This document shows, piece by piece, positions 34,316 through 43,931 of a DNA stretch of 64,000 nt (its first letter is position 1; every line of letters begins with the position of its first letter). The stretch spans positions 5,516,001 to 5,580,000 of the forward strand of contig NZ_JAUSZN010000001.1 of the NCBI RefSeq assembly GCF_030817595.1, read 5' to 3'. The position numbers and the translations under genes were made by a program. Under the pieces are notes generated by a model. The model had not been told where the DNA came from, did no database searches, and saw only the letters and a list, made by a program, of their open reading frames with translations. Source of the DNA: Neobacillus niacini (GTDB lineage: Bacteria; Bacillota; Bacilli; Bacillales; Cytobacillaceae).

Positions 34316-34663
34316 ATGATAGGAAAAAATATCTATGAAATACGTATGAAAAAAGGGCTAACATTATCAGCTCTTGCAGAACGTGCAAATATCTCAAAGT
34401 CATATCTTAGTAATATTGAGAGAAACTTAAACCAGAATCCCTCAATTCACGTTATAGGAAAGATTGCAAATGAATTGGGTGTTGATATAAAGGAACTTTT
34501 AAAAAGTGTAGAAACTAAGGACCAACAATCTAATGATAATGAATGGCTTGAAATAGTAAATGAGTTAAGGGAAACGGGCATTGAGAAAGGGCAATTGAAC
34601 GAATATAAAACATTGATTGAATTTATAAAGTGGCAGAATCAGAATACGGAAGCAAAAAAATAA
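34316..34663 (+). CDS. sinR: SinR-family biofilm repressor embedded in the eps cluster
   Basis: A 115-aa protein close to B. subtilis SinR (111 aa) in size and layout. The HTH (residues 1-65) has KGLTLSALAERA, then the recognition segment KSYLSNIERNLNQNPSI, which differs from SinR at only a few positions. The C-terminal part NEWLEIVNELRETGIEKG, then IEFIKWQNQ, matches the SinI-binding and dimerisation helices of SinR. SinR represses eps and tapA through GTTCTYT sites. Such palindromes precede eps and both peptide clusters here. It is either SinR itself or an SlrR-like paralogue; SlrR is longer (152 aa) and in B. subtilis lies next to eps. ATG 34316 is 8 nt after GGGG. Being inside the operon it may repress implies feedback. 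Confidence 0.88.
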   Translation: MIGKNIYEIRMKKGLTLSALAERANISKSYLSNIERNLNQNPSIHVIGKIANELGVDIKELLKSVETKDQQSNDNEWLEIVNELRETGIEKGQLNEYKTLIEFIKWQNQNTEAKK

Positions 34664-34767
34664 GTTATTTGGAGATTAACATTAACTCATATGAATATTT
34701 TCTGGGCTTGGCCGACTTCCAGCATTTCATTTATGAACCCAAAAATATGTAGGGAGGCGGATGTAAG

Positions 34768-35796
34768 TTGAACCAAAAAGTAAGTGTGGTTGTTCCGATA
34801 TATAAGGTTGAGAGGTACCTATCAAAATGTGTCGATAGCATTTTAAATCAAACCTATAGAAATCTAGAGGTTATTTTAGTGAATGATGGGTCTCCTGATG
34901 ATTGCGGTAACATTGCAGAAAATTATGCATTATTAGATAATCGAGTCAAGGTTATACACAAGGAAAATGGAGGTTTATCTGATGCTAGGAATTATGGGAT
35001 GAAGTATGTAACAGGGGAATATACTCTTTTTGTTGACAGTGATGATTGGTTGGATAGAAGTATGATAGAGGAACTTGTGAAAACTAGTAGTAAATTTCAA
35101 GCTGAGGTTGTGCAATCAGCTTTTTATTATGCGTATAATGATCATTTGTTATTTGACAGTAGGGTTTATAAACAGAATGCTTCTCCAGTAGTATTAGATA
35201 ATAAATCATTAATGTATGAACTTGTGAAAAACAACATAGTCAAAAACTTTGCCTGGGGTAAGCTCTACAAAACTAAAATAATCAAAGACATTCCTTTTAA
35301 AAAAGGCGTTTTGTTTGAAGATGTATTTTGGGCCCATCAAGTGATGCAAGGAGTAAAAACGTTTGTTTGTGTAAATAAACCCTTTTATTTTTATCTCCAA
35401 AGAGCAGACAGCATTGTAGGAACTTATACACCAAGAAACTTGGATATTCTTGAGGGGTTAAAAGAAAGACATCGTTTTATTGAAAAGTATTATGAGAATC
35501 TAACAGCTGAATCATATAAGGCACTATTAAAAAACAATTTAATCCATTATATCCTTCTCTTGCGGAACAGGAAAAAGGATCGCAACGGGTTGTATCGAAA
35601 AGAAATTTTCGAGTATATCAAGGGGAACTACTCAGAATTAAAAAAAGCAACGGTCGATGATAAACTATTAAAAAAGCAACTAATTATGTTTAATATTCAT
35701 CCCTATCTTTATACAATATTTCTGGTTTTCCAAAAGGTATTAAGAAAGATAAGGTTCCTTCCTCAACCGATTGGGCTGGAAAGAAGAGATTTATAA
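34768..35796 (+). CDS. Glycosyltransferase family 2 (EpsJ/EpsH-like)
   Basis: A 342-aa GT-A enzyme. SVVVPIYKVERYLSKCVDSI, VNDGSPDDCGNIAENYA and LFVDSDDWLD (metal site) are characteristic. The start is TTG 34768 behind AGGGAGGCGG. A close relative lies at 41212-42243. In B. subtilis, EpsH and EpsJ are GT2 enzymes of similar length; which one this corresponds to is not clear. A gap of about 100 nt after the regulator gene may hold an extra promoter, but none is obvious. Confidence 0.86.
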   Translation: MNQKVSVVVPIYKVERYLSKCVDSILNQTYRNLEVILVNDGSPDDCGNIAENYALLDNRVKVIHKENGGLSDARNYGMKYVTGEYTLFVDSDDWLDRSMIEELVKTSSKFQAEVVQSAFYYAYNDHLLFDSRVYKQNASPVVLDNKSLMYELVKNNIVKNFAWGKLYKTKIIKDIPFKKGVLFEDVFWAHQVMQGVKTFVCVNKPFYFYLQRADSIVGTYTPRNLDILEGLKERHRFIEKYYENLTAESYKALLKNNLIHYILLLRNRKKDRNGLYRKEIFEYIKGNYSELKKATVDDKLLKKQLIMFNIHPYLYTIFLVFQKVLRKIRFLPQPIGLERRDL

Positions 35797-35883
35797 GTGG
35801 AAACAAGAAGATAGGTATTTATAAGTATGGCAGCTCTTAGTATATGGAGGTGCTTTTTTTAATCCAACGGGGGTGAAAAAGAT

Positions 35884-37059
35884 TTGATTAAAAACTATAT
35901 AGCACTTTTCATAATTTATATTTTCAACCTTCTTCCAATTAAGAAAAATAAAATATTCTTTTTTAGCTACTATGGAAGTCAATATGGATGTAGCCCTAAA
36001 TATATTTCAGAATATATTCTCAAGAATTATCCTAAAGATAAATTTGATGTGGTATGGGCTTTCAATGATCTTAATGGTAAAGAACATTTAAGCGACTTTA
36101 GAAAAGTAAAGATCATGACATTTAGGTATTTTTATGAATTATGTACTTCTAAAATTGTGATTACCAATTTTAGAACAACAGATTTATATGTTAAAAGAAA
36201 AAATCAGTATTATATTCAAACCTGGCATAGCTTTTTGCGTTTAAAACAAATAGAAAAAGATGCGGAAGAATCTCTGCCATCAAACTATATTAATATGGCA
36301 AAAAAGGACTCTCGAAAATGTGATCTATTACTATCCGGTTGTGATTATAGCTCGGATATTTTTAAAAGAGCTTTCTGGTATGAAGGAGATATCTTTGAAC
36401 ATGGTACACCAAGAAATGATTTACTGTTCAAAGATAATTCCTTTTTTAGAAACAAAATTCTAAAGGAACTAGACGTTCAGGACAATCAAAAGATAATTCT
36501 TTATGCACCTACATTTAGGAAAGATAATAATTTAGAGGTTTATAACATTCAATATTCAAACATCATGGAACGGTTGAAAAATAAATTTGGAGGGGAGTGG
36601 GTTTTCTTAGTTAAATTACATCCACACCTAATGTCCCAGTCTAGTCAATTAACTTTCTATAACAACGTCATTGATGTCACGTCCTATGATGATATTCAGG
36701 AGTTACTAAGTATTGCTGACGTCTTAATTACTGATTATTCATCACTTATGTTTGATTTCGCTATTACCCAACGACCCTGCTTCTTATTCGTCCCAGATTT
36801 AGTTGAATACATAAAGAAGGATCGGAATTTATACTTTGATATAAAGGAATTACCTTTTATTTCCGCAGAAAATACTCAAGAGTTACTTGATAAAATTGAA
36901 AGCTTTGATAATACAATGTACAGTCAACGCTTATCTTATTTTTTAAAAAGAGTGGGATCATTTGAAAGTGGTAAAGCAAATGAACACCTTCTCAAGCATA
37001 TAGAAGAGGTTTGTTTTAACGATGATAGGAGGAAAGGTTATGAAAAAGAAGCAGTATAA
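35884..37059 (+). CDS. CDP-glycerol:polysaccharide glycerophosphotransferase (TagB/TagF family)
   Basis: A 391-aa protein of the CDP-glycerol glycerophosphotransferase family. YIQTWHSFLRLKQ, EHGTPRNDLL and ILYAPTFRKDN mark the fold, and LITDYSSLMFDFA is the donor-binding block. It would transfer glycerol phosphate from CDP-glycerol to a glycan. The cytidylyltransferase that makes CDP-glycerol is encoded next, overlapping by 20 nt. This pair is absent from B. subtilis eps and suggests a teichoic-acid-like glycerol phosphate decoration of the exopolysaccharide. The start is TTG 35884 with a GGGGGTG site. Confidence 0.88.
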   Translation: MIKNYIALFIIYIFNLLPIKKNKIFFFSYYGSQYGCSPKYISEYILKNYPKDKFDVVWAFNDLNGKEHLSDFRKVKIMTFRYFYELCTSKIVITNFRTTDLYVKRKNQYYIQTWHSFLRLKQIEKDAEESLPSNYINMAKKDSRKCDLLLSGCDYSSDIFKRAFWYEGDIFEHGTPRNDLLFKDNSFFRNKILKELDVQDNQKIILYAPTFRKDNNLEVYNIQYSNIMERLKNKFGGEWVFLVKLHPHLMSQSSQLTFYNNVIDVTSYDDIQELLSIADVLITDYSSLMFDFAITQRPCFLFVPDLVEYIKKDRNLYFDIKELPFISAENTQELLDKIESFDNTMYSQRLSYFLKRVGSFESGKANEHLLKHIEEVCFNDDRRKGYEKEAV

Positions 37060-37462
37060 AATTGGTTATACAGCAGGAGTATTTGATTTATTTCATGTAG
37101 GGCATCTAAATATTTTAAAAAAGGCAAAAGAACAATGTGAATATCTTATTGTTGGAGTAAGTACGGATGAATTAGTAATGGAATATAAGAAGAAAAGCCC
37201 AGTAATACCACATCATGAAAGAATGGAAATTGTCGAGGGAATAAAATATGTTGATAAGGTTGTTCCTCAAACCAATAGGGATAAATTTTCCGCTTGGGAA
37301 TCCCTACAGTTTGACGTAATGTTTGTGGGGGATGATTGGAAGGGAAACGTACTATTTAATGAGGTTGAAAAGGAGTTCAATCTAGTAGGGGTTGAGATTA
37401 TTTATTTTCCTTACACTCAGGGAGTGTCATCAACAATTGTAAAGAAGAAAATAACATTATAA
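37040..37462 (+). CDS. Glycerol-3-phosphate cytidylyltransferase (TagD-like)
   Basis: A 140-aa nucleotidyltransferase. YTAGVFDLFHVGHLNILKKA contains the HxGH motif, and FPYTQGVSSTIVKKKI is the C-terminal RTxGISTT-like block. TagD (129 aa in B. subtilis) makes CDP-glycerol from CTP and glycerol-3-phosphate. ATG 37040 is used because AGGAGG lies 7 nt upstream; an earlier ATG at 37022 is inside the previous gene without a site. Related enzymes use choline phosphate or ethanolamine phosphate; the adjacent TagB/F-type transferase favours glycerol. Confidence 0.88.
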   Translation: MKKKQYKIGYTAGVFDLFHVGHLNILKKAKEQCEYLIVGVSTDELVMEYKKKSPVIPHHERMEIVEGIKYVDKVVPQTNRDKFSAWESLQFDVMFVGDDWKGNVLFNEVEKEFNLVGVEIIYFPYTQGVSSTIVKKKITL

Positions 37463-37508
37463 GGTAATTAATAAAATTCGAAAAAAGAGTGAAGTGAAAT
37501 ATAACATT

Positions 37509-38699
37509 ATGAAAAAACAACTATTATTTGTAATAGACTCTTTACACTGTGCGGGGGCAGAAAAAAGTCTGGTTACACTTTTATCACTTCTAGACTATTC
37601 CAAGCATTCGGTAGACTTGATGCTGTTTGGCCACGGTGGGGTGCTTGAGGAATTAGTTCCTAAAGAAGTTAAGATACTAAAGCCATTAAAGTATACAGAA
37701 TTTGCAGCCTCAGATGTAAAAAGTGCAATTAAAAGTTCAATTAAGGAATTTGACTTTAAAATGTTATCTTCCAGAATGAAATACTCAATGGGAATTCGTA
37801 AGAAAAAATATAGCAATGCCCAGAAGGCGAGAATATTCTGGCAGAGTGTTTCTAATGTTATAGAAAAAAATCCTAAAGTATACGATGTTGCCATTAGTTA
37901 TGCTCAAGGAATCCCTACATTCTATGTAGTAGAAAAAATAAAGGCAAAGAAAAAGTTTGCTTGGGTTAATGTAAGTTATAGATTAGATGGAATTGAGAAA
38001 GAATTTCAAAGTAGATTTTATGATAAATATGATAGAATCGTGGCTGTATCTGACTCTACGAAAGAGATATTACTGGAGACATTTCCTGCTTACTCCAAAA
38101 AGGTTGATGTTATATATGATATAAATAATCCTGATTTTATTACCAAGATGGCAGGTTTCGGGGAGGGCTATAAGGATGATTTCGATGGATTAAAGATTCT
38201 AACTATCGGTAGATTAGCTCACCAAAAGGGATATGATTTAGCACTGGATGCCTGCAAAAAGCTTAAAGATAAAAATATTAAGTTTAGATGGTATGCTTTA
38301 GGTAAGGGACCTTTAATAAAAGAAATTCAGGAAAAAATAAAAGAAAATGACTTATCTGATTACTTTATATTGTTAGGAGTCAAATCCAACCCATACCCAT
38401 ATATAAAAAATGCTGATATATATGTACAGACTTCGAGATTTGAAGGATTTGGACTAGCGATTGCTGAAGCCCGAATGCTTAATATTCCTGTTGTAACTAC
38501 AAAATTTGATGCAGTTTACAATCAAATGGTAGAGGGGAAAAATGGGCTAGTCGTTGATATGAATTCGAATGCCGTTTGTAATGGGATATTAAAATTGATA
38601 AATGAGAAAGAATTAAGGGAAAGTATTGTTGATTACTTACGTGCTGAGAAAAAAGGAAATATAGAGGAATTAGAAAAATTTTATAATTTAATAGGATAA
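37509..38699 (+). CDS. Glycosyltransferase family 4, GGVE-type paralogue
   Basis: A 396-aa GT-B enzyme similar to the product of 29339-30535: LLFVIDSLHCAGAEKSLVTL, TIGRLAHQKGYDLALDACKK, NPYPYIKNADIYVQTSRFEG and EARMLNIPVV. The start could be GTG 37494 or ATG 37509; neither has a strong site, and ATG fits the usual N-terminus. It lies after the CDP-glycerol pair and probably builds part of the repeat unit. The donor sugar is unknown. Confidence 0.83.
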   Translation: MKKQLLFVIDSLHCAGAEKSLVTLLSLLDYSKHSVDLMLFGHGGVLEELVPKEVKILKPLKYTEFAASDVKSAIKSSIKEFDFKMLSSRMKYSMGIRKKKYSNAQKARIFWQSVSNVIEKNPKVYDVAISYAQGIPTFYVVEKIKAKKKFAWVNVSYRLDGIEKEFQSRFYDKYDRIVAVSDSTKEILLETFPAYSKKVDVIYDINNPDFITKMAGFGEGYKDDFDGLKILTIGRLAHQKGYDLALDACKKLKDKNIKFRWYALGKGPLIKEIQEKIKENDLSDYFILLGVKSNPYPYIKNADIYVQTSRFEGFGLAIAEARMLNIPVVTTKFDAVYNQMVEGKNGLVVDMNSNAVCNGILKLINEKELRESIVDYLRAEKKGNIEELEKFYNLIG

Positions 38700-38717
38700 G
38701 TGAAAGCGAGTAATCAT

Positions 38718-39905
38718 ATGAAGAAAAAAATATTATTTATGCTTATTAACATGAATGTTGGTGGAACTGAAAAAGCATTGCTCAACATGATTGCAGAAAT
38801 CCCACAAGAAGAATACGAAATAACAATTTTTATGTTGGAGGAATACGGAGGATTTTTGAATTCAATTCCAGATCATGTTCATATCAAATATTATAATGGT
38901 TATAAGGATATAAAACATATATTGAACCAACCACCACGTACAACTGTTATAAATTTTCTTAAAGCAGGTAAGGTACTACAGGCTTTGAACATCACATTAA
39001 TCCATCTTTTTTCAAGTATATTAAAGGAAAGAACCTTGTTATTTAAGTTTCTTTTAAAAGAATACTATGAAAATGATACTGAATATGATCTTGCAGTAGC
39101 TTATGCTGGTCCAATGGACTTCATAAGCTATTTTGTTATTAACAAAATAAAAGCTAAAAAGAAAGTTCAGTGGGTTCATTTTGATGTAAATAAAATAGGT
39201 TTTAACAAAAAGTTTGCTGCTAAAATTTATAAAAAATTTGATAAAATTTTTGTTGTTTCAAATGAAGCAAAATCGAAATTAACAAATTTAGTCCCGACCT
39301 TAAGAGAAAAATTTGAAGTTTTTTTCAACATTGTTTCTCCGGAAATTATTCGAAACCAAGCCAAGGATGGCAGTGGGTTTAAGGATGAATTTAATGGATT
39401 CAAAATATTAACAGTCGGTAGACTAGCAACGGAAAAGGGTCAAGATCTAGCAATTCGTGCATTAGCGAAATTAATTAATGATGGATATAAAGTAAGATGG
39501 TATTGCATTGGCGAAGGAATTTCACGGAAAAATTATGAAAAATTGATAAAAGATAACAATTTAGAGGATAGTTTTATTTTATTAGGAGCAGATACAAATC
39601 CGTACCCATATTTGGAACAATGCGATTTATACGTACAACCATCAAGGTATGAGGGATACTGTATTACCCTAATTGAGGCCAAACAATTTAATAAACCGAT
39701 TGTAACTACTAATGTAAATGGAGCAAAAGAACAGATTGAGAATGGAAAAACGGGATTAATTGTGAATATTGATGAAACTGAGATTTATTATGCAGTAAAA
39801 AATTTAATAGATAGTAGGAATTTACGATATCAATTTTCAAGTAATTTATCTAATGAAGACTATGATAACTCTTTCGAAATGAAAAAGCTTTTTAATGTGT
39901 TTTGA
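38718..39905 (+). CDS. Glycosyltransferase family 4, GGVE-type paralogue
   Basis: A 395-aa GT-B enzyme and the third of its type here: ILFMLINMNVGGTEKALLNM, TVGRLATEKGQDLAIRAL, NPYPYLEQCDLYVQPSRYEG and EAKQFNKPIV. It directly follows the previous copy; tandem duplication is likely. The start could be GTG 38700, but ATG 38718 matches the family N-terminus. The repeat unit coded by this cluster probably has several residues, since at least eight glycosyltransferase genes are present. Confidence 0.83.
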   Translation: MKKKILFMLINMNVGGTEKALLNMIAEIPQEEYEITIFMLEEYGGFLNSIPDHVHIKYYNGYKDIKHILNQPPRTTVINFLKAGKVLQALNITLIHLFSSILKERTLLFKFLLKEYYENDTEYDLAVAYAGPMDFISYFVINKIKAKKKVQWVHFDVNKIGFNKKFAAKIYKKFDKIFVVSNEAKSKLTNLVPTLREKFEVFFNIVSPEIIRNQAKDGSGFKDEFNGFKILTVGRLATEKGQDLAIRALAKLINDGYKVRWYCIGEGISRKNYEKLIKDNNLEDSFILLGADTNPYPYLEQCDLYVQPSRYEGYCITLIEAKQFNKPIVTTNVNGAKEQIENGKTGLIVNIDETEIYYAVKNLIDSRNLRYQFSSNLSNEDYDNSFEMKKLFNVF

Positions 39906-40072
39906 ATCAAAAGTAAACTAAAAGCAGTGCGTAAAAATCAATGTTCGATTATTTTATTACTCACGGTTTTCAATAAATTAGAACTCCATAATTTAACATA
40001 ATCTTGGTTTATCAGAGTTTTTTCATAAAATTGATTAGAAGTTATAAAAAATATTTTGAGGTGGATGCTATC

Positions 40073-41167
40073 TTGAGAAAAAAAAATATTTTAGTTAGTG
40101 CATATTACTCAACAAATTTAGGAGATGATTTGTTTTTAAAAATTTTATTTGATAGATATCCAAACATTGAATGGTTTTTATTAACATCTAATGATAAATA
40201 TATAAAGACTTTTATGAATTATAATAATGTCCATATAATTAAAACACTTAGCGTAAAACTAGGAAAACGGAACATTAATTTATTTTATAAACTAAATGAA
40301 ATCCTTTTAAATTTTAGAAAGTATGATGCTTTTTTGAATATTGGTGGATCTATCTTTATAGAAAATAAAGATTGGAAAAATGGGCTAAAAACAAGAAGTT
40401 TTTTACCAGATAGATTCAAAAAATATAATAAGAAAACATTTATAATTGGTTCTAATTTTGGACCATTTAGGGATGAATTGTTTATAGAGAGACATAAAGA
40501 GTTTTTTGCAAAGTTTGATGACATATGTTTTAGAGATAGTTATTCTTACAATTTATTTAGAGAGCTTGAAAATGTAAGATATGCGCCTGATGTGGTATTT
40601 AACCTAGAATTAGAGAATAACGAAAAGCTAGAGAAATGCATTGGGTTTTCTATTATAGATTTGAAAGAAAGAAAGGGATTGAATCAATATTATAATGAGT
40701 ATAACGAAAAGGTTATCCAACTAGTTGAGAAATACGTAGACCTAGGATATAAAATAAAATTCTTTTCATTTTGTGAAAATGAAGGGGATCTCGGGATTAT
40801 TAATTATATTAGAAGTAGAATGAACAGTCATTATTCTCCTTCAATTAAAGTCATTAATTATGAAGGAAATATAGATCAATTTTTAGATGAATATAAAGCA
40901 TGCGAAGCGATAGTAGGTACAAGATTCCATTCAATAATTTTAGCACTTCTACTTAATCAAGCTGTTTTTCCAATAATATATAGTGATAAAACATATAATG
41001 TTCTTAAAGATTTATCAATCGAAGATAATTGTTGTTATTTAAAGGATATTGAAAACCTTGATATAAATGAAGTTGTATCTATAACAAAAGTAAATAGACT
41101 AAAAGATAAAACAGTCTTTTCTAATGCTGCTAGACAGTTCGAAAAGCTAGACGCATTTATTAGATAA
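40073..41167 (+). CDS. Polysaccharide pyruvyl transferase family protein (EpsI/EpsO-like)
   Basis: A 364-aa protein. KNILVSAYYSTNLGDDLFLK is the N-terminal NxGD block. IIGSNFGPF, DDICFRDSYSY and the C-terminal GTRFHSIILALLLNQAVFPI (R-x-H) are conserved in pyruvyl transferases such as CsaB, EpsI and EpsO. It would add a ketal pyruvate to a sugar, giving the polymer negative charge. TTG 40073 is preferred because GAGGTGG lies 8 nt upstream; an ATG at 40004 has no site. B. subtilis has two such genes, while only one is found here. Confidence 0.87.
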   Translation: MRKKNILVSAYYSTNLGDDLFLKILFDRYPNIEWFLLTSNDKYIKTFMNYNNVHIIKTLSVKLGKRNINLFYKLNEILLNFRKYDAFLNIGGSIFIENKDWKNGLKTRSFLPDRFKKYNKKTFIIGSNFGPFRDELFIERHKEFFAKFDDICFRDSYSYNLFRELENVRYAPDVVFNLELENNEKLEKCIGFSIIDLKERKGLNQYYNEYNEKVIQLVEKYVDLGYKIKFFSFCENEGDLGIINYIRSRMNSHYSPSIKVINYEGNIDQFLDEYKACEAIVGTRFHSIILALLLNQAVFPIIYSDKTYNVLKDLSIEDNCCYLKDIENLDINEVVSITKVNRLKDKTVFSNAARQFEKLDAFIR

Positions 41168-41211
41168 GAGGTCTTAGTATAAAACTAAGTTTTATGGAAA
41201 GGAAAGGAAAA

Positions 41212-42243
41212 GTGCCAAAAATAAGTATAATTGTACCTATCTATAATGTAGAACAATACCTACCCAAATGTATTGATTCAATACTTTCTCAAACATTTAA
41301 AGATTTTGAAGTTTTATTAGTTAATGATGGTTCCCCAGACAAGTGCGGAGAAATCTGTGACAACTATGCAAAAATGGATAATAGAATCAAGGTAATTCAT
41401 AAGGTGAATAATGGAGTATCATCTGCACGAAATAAAGGGATTGAACTTTCAAAAGGGGAATATATTGCGTTTATTGACCCCGATGATACAATCGAGCCAG
41501 AAATGTACGATGTATTATTGCAAACTGCTCTTAAAAATGCAGCAGATATAGTGGTATGTCCGATTAAAACAATAAATTTTAATAATAATACAACATCTAT
41601 ATCAGCTGTTTGGAAAGACGTCAATTGTTCTTTAAATAAAAATACGATACAAAGATTTTTAATACCCTCGATATTACAGGAAAAGACTTATAGTTTAGTA
41701 TCTTGTGTAAACAAGCTCTATAAAAAATCCCTTTTCAATAGCTTAAGTTTAAGATTTGATGAACAAAAACAGCATAGTGAGGATGCAAAGTTAAATTTTA
41801 CATTACTTACCCTAATTAATAATTTAGTTTTTGTGGATACACCTCTATATAATTATTATATCTATAAGAGAGACTCTTTAACTCAGATTTTTAGAGAAAA
41901 CCTATATGAGTATGTTCGGGATAATAAAAAATTCATGTTAGAAATCTGTAAAAAATATAAATTAGAACAATACTCAGGTATAGTTAGGAACCATTATACA
42001 TCAGTTACTCTTAGTTTTATGCAAGACGTAGTATCTAGGAAAATACCCATTATTGATAAAAATAATATAATAAACGAGATTTTTAATGATGAAGAATTCT
42101 GCCAAGATATATTAATGTATGAATGTCCTTCTAAATATTATATGATTTTAAGAATGGTTTGTATTTGGGGGAATATTAAATTATTCTATAGAATTGTAAA
42201 ATTTAAAAACAAGGTACAATATTATTTTCATAAGGTAGTGTAA
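41212..42243 (+). CDS. Glycosyltransferase family 2 (EpsJ-like)
   Basis: A 343-aa GT-A enzyme. KISIIVPIYNVEQYLPKCID, VNDGSPDKCGEICDNYA and AFIDPDDTIEPEM are characteristic. The metal motif reads DPDD in place of the more common DSDD. GTG 41212 is chosen with AAAGGAAA upstream; ATG 41194 is possible. It is immediately followed by the flippase gene, as epsJ is followed by epsK in B. subtilis. Codon use and AT content are like those of the surrounding distal eps genes, which are more AT-rich than the window edges. Confidence 0.85.
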   Translation: MPKISIIVPIYNVEQYLPKCIDSILSQTFKDFEVLLVNDGSPDKCGEICDNYAKMDNRIKVIHKVNNGVSSARNKGIELSKGEYIAFIDPDDTIEPEMYDVLLQTALKNAADIVVCPIKTINFNNNTTSISAVWKDVNCSLNKNTIQRFLIPSILQEKTYSLVSCVNKLYKKSLFNSLSLRFDEQKQHSEDAKLNFTLLTLINNLVFVDTPLYNYYIYKRDSLTQIFRENLYEYVRDNKKFMLEICKKYKLEQYSGIVRNHYTSVTLSFMQDVVSRKIPIIDKNNIINEIFNDEEFCQDILMYECPSKYYMILRMVCIWGNIKLFYRIVKFKNKVQYYFHKVV

Positions 42244-42244
42244 A

Positions 42245-43786
42245 ATGAGAACCAAAAATTCTTTAAAAAACATATTGGTGAGTATAACATCCCAAGTGAT
42301 TATCGCATTATTGGGGTTTATTTCAAGAAAAATTTTTCTGGACAGCTTAGGGCCACAATATTTAGGCGTTAACGGATTATTAACCAATGTCTTAGCTATG
42401 TTAGCATTAGTTGAGAGTGGAATTGGCACCAGTATCATTTTTTCTTTATATAAACCATTGGCTGAAAATGACAAACCTAAAATTATTGCACTTATTCAAT
42501 TATATAAAAAAGCTTATTTTATTATAGCAATATTTATTCTTATTCTAAGTATAGTGCTATTTCCATTTTTAGGATATTTAATAAAAGATAGTGAATCTAT
42601 CCCCTATTTAGCGACAGCGTACTTTATTTTTGTATCAAAAAATTTCATAACATATCTAAATGCACATAAATTATCGTTAATTAATGCAGATCAAAAGGGC
42701 TATGTAATATCTAGCATAAACCTAACGTTTCAAGTGATATCTACAATTGCAAAGATTATAGTATTAATATTAACAAAAAACTATGTACTCTATTTATTAA
42801 TAGAACTTTCTTTATATTTAATACAAGTGTTATTTATAGGGAAAGTTGTTGATAAAAGATATTCCTATATTAAAACTAGAGAAAAGCATTCTATCGATGA
42901 GTATGAGAAAAAGAGCATCATAACTAAAATAAAAGCACTACTTTTACATAATATCGGTGGCTATGCACTAAATGGTACAGATAATATTTTAATATCTACG
43001 TTTGTGGGGATAGTAACTGTTGGTATATATTCTAATTATTCAATGATAATAGGTCAACTTAGCCTTTTATTAGCTCCAGTGTTTAATGGTATTGGAGCAA
43101 GTGTGGGAAATCTAATAGCTACAGAAGATAATGATAAGAAATATTCTGTTTTTAAAGTAGTCTTCCTAATTAACTTCTGGATTTATTCGATAGGTGCAAT
43201 AGTATTATACATTTTATTAAACCCGTTTATTATATGGTGGCTTGGAGAAGAATATTTACTAGATTCACTTACAGTGATAATAATACTTGTTAATTTTTAT
43301 ATTTCAGGACTAAGAACTGCTATTTTTACTTTCAAAGTAAAAGGCGGAATATTTGTTGAGGATAAATATATGCCATTAATTGGAGCTACCGTCAATTTAG
43401 GGTCATCAATATTATTGGCTAAATACATGGGTGTTTCAGGTATATTTTTAGGAACAACTATTAGCATACTCGTTGTCTTTTGGAAAGCTCCTAGATTAGT
43501 ATATAAAAATATCTTTAATAAACCAATTCATTTATATATCAAATGCTATTTATTTTATATTGCATTAACACTTTTCACTGGTCTAATTTGTGTGGAAATT
43601 TGTAATCTAATTTTAATAAAAGGTACTTTTTTAGCTTTAGTTGCAAAGGGGTTTACTTGTTTATTAATTATTAACATAATATACATTCTTGTTTTTTATA
43701 AAACCAAAGAATTTCAGTATTTAAAGAATATTGTTGGAGTTTTAAGCCTAAATCAGTCTAAATTTAGTAGTTCGAAAGGTGTGTAA
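42245..43786 (+). CDS. epsK: Polysaccharide flippase (EpsK/Wzx type)
   Basis: A 513-aa integral membrane protein with 12-14 hydrophobic segments, the MOP/Wzx pattern. The start SLKNILVSITSQVIIALLGF, then RKIFLDSLGPQYLGVNGLL and LVESGIGTSIIFSLYKPLAE, is typical of Gram-positive repeat-unit flippases. It would move the lipid-linked repeat to the outer leaflet for EpsG to polymerise. It starts 1 nt after the preceding glycosyltransferase. It is the last obvious core gene of the eps cluster. Confidence 0.93.
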   Translation: MRTKNSLKNILVSITSQVIIALLGFISRKIFLDSLGPQYLGVNGLLTNVLAMLALVESGIGTSIIFSLYKPLAENDKPKIIALIQLYKKAYFIIAIFILILSIVLFPFLGYLIKDSESIPYLATAYFIFVSKNFITYLNAHKLSLINADQKGYVISSINLTFQVISTIAKIIVLILTKNYVLYLLIELSLYLIQVLFIGKVVDKRYSYIKTREKHSIDEYEKKSIITKIKALLLHNIGGYALNGTDNILISTFVGIVTVGIYSNYSMIIGQLSLLLAPVFNGIGASVGNLIATEDNDKKYSVFKVVFLINFWIYSIGAIVLYILLNPFIIWWLGEEYLLDSLTVIIILVNFYISGLRTAIFTFKVKGGIFVEDKYMPLIGATVNLGSSILLAKYMGVSGIFLGTTISILVVFWKAPRLVYKNIFNKPIHLYIKCYLFYIALTLFTGLICVEICNLILIKGTFLALVAKGFTCLLIINIIYILVFYKTKEFQYLKNIVGVLSLNQSKFSSSKGV

Positions 43787-43931
43787 TAAATATATGTTCC
43801 AACAATATTACAACTCAAAAGAAAGAAACCAAGAAGAAGGGAACTTACATTTGTGCTTATTTGAGCAATATATTAGATAGTTTGAAATTGCTACTGTAAA
43901 AATGATTTTAAAAATTAGGAGTATGGTTAAA

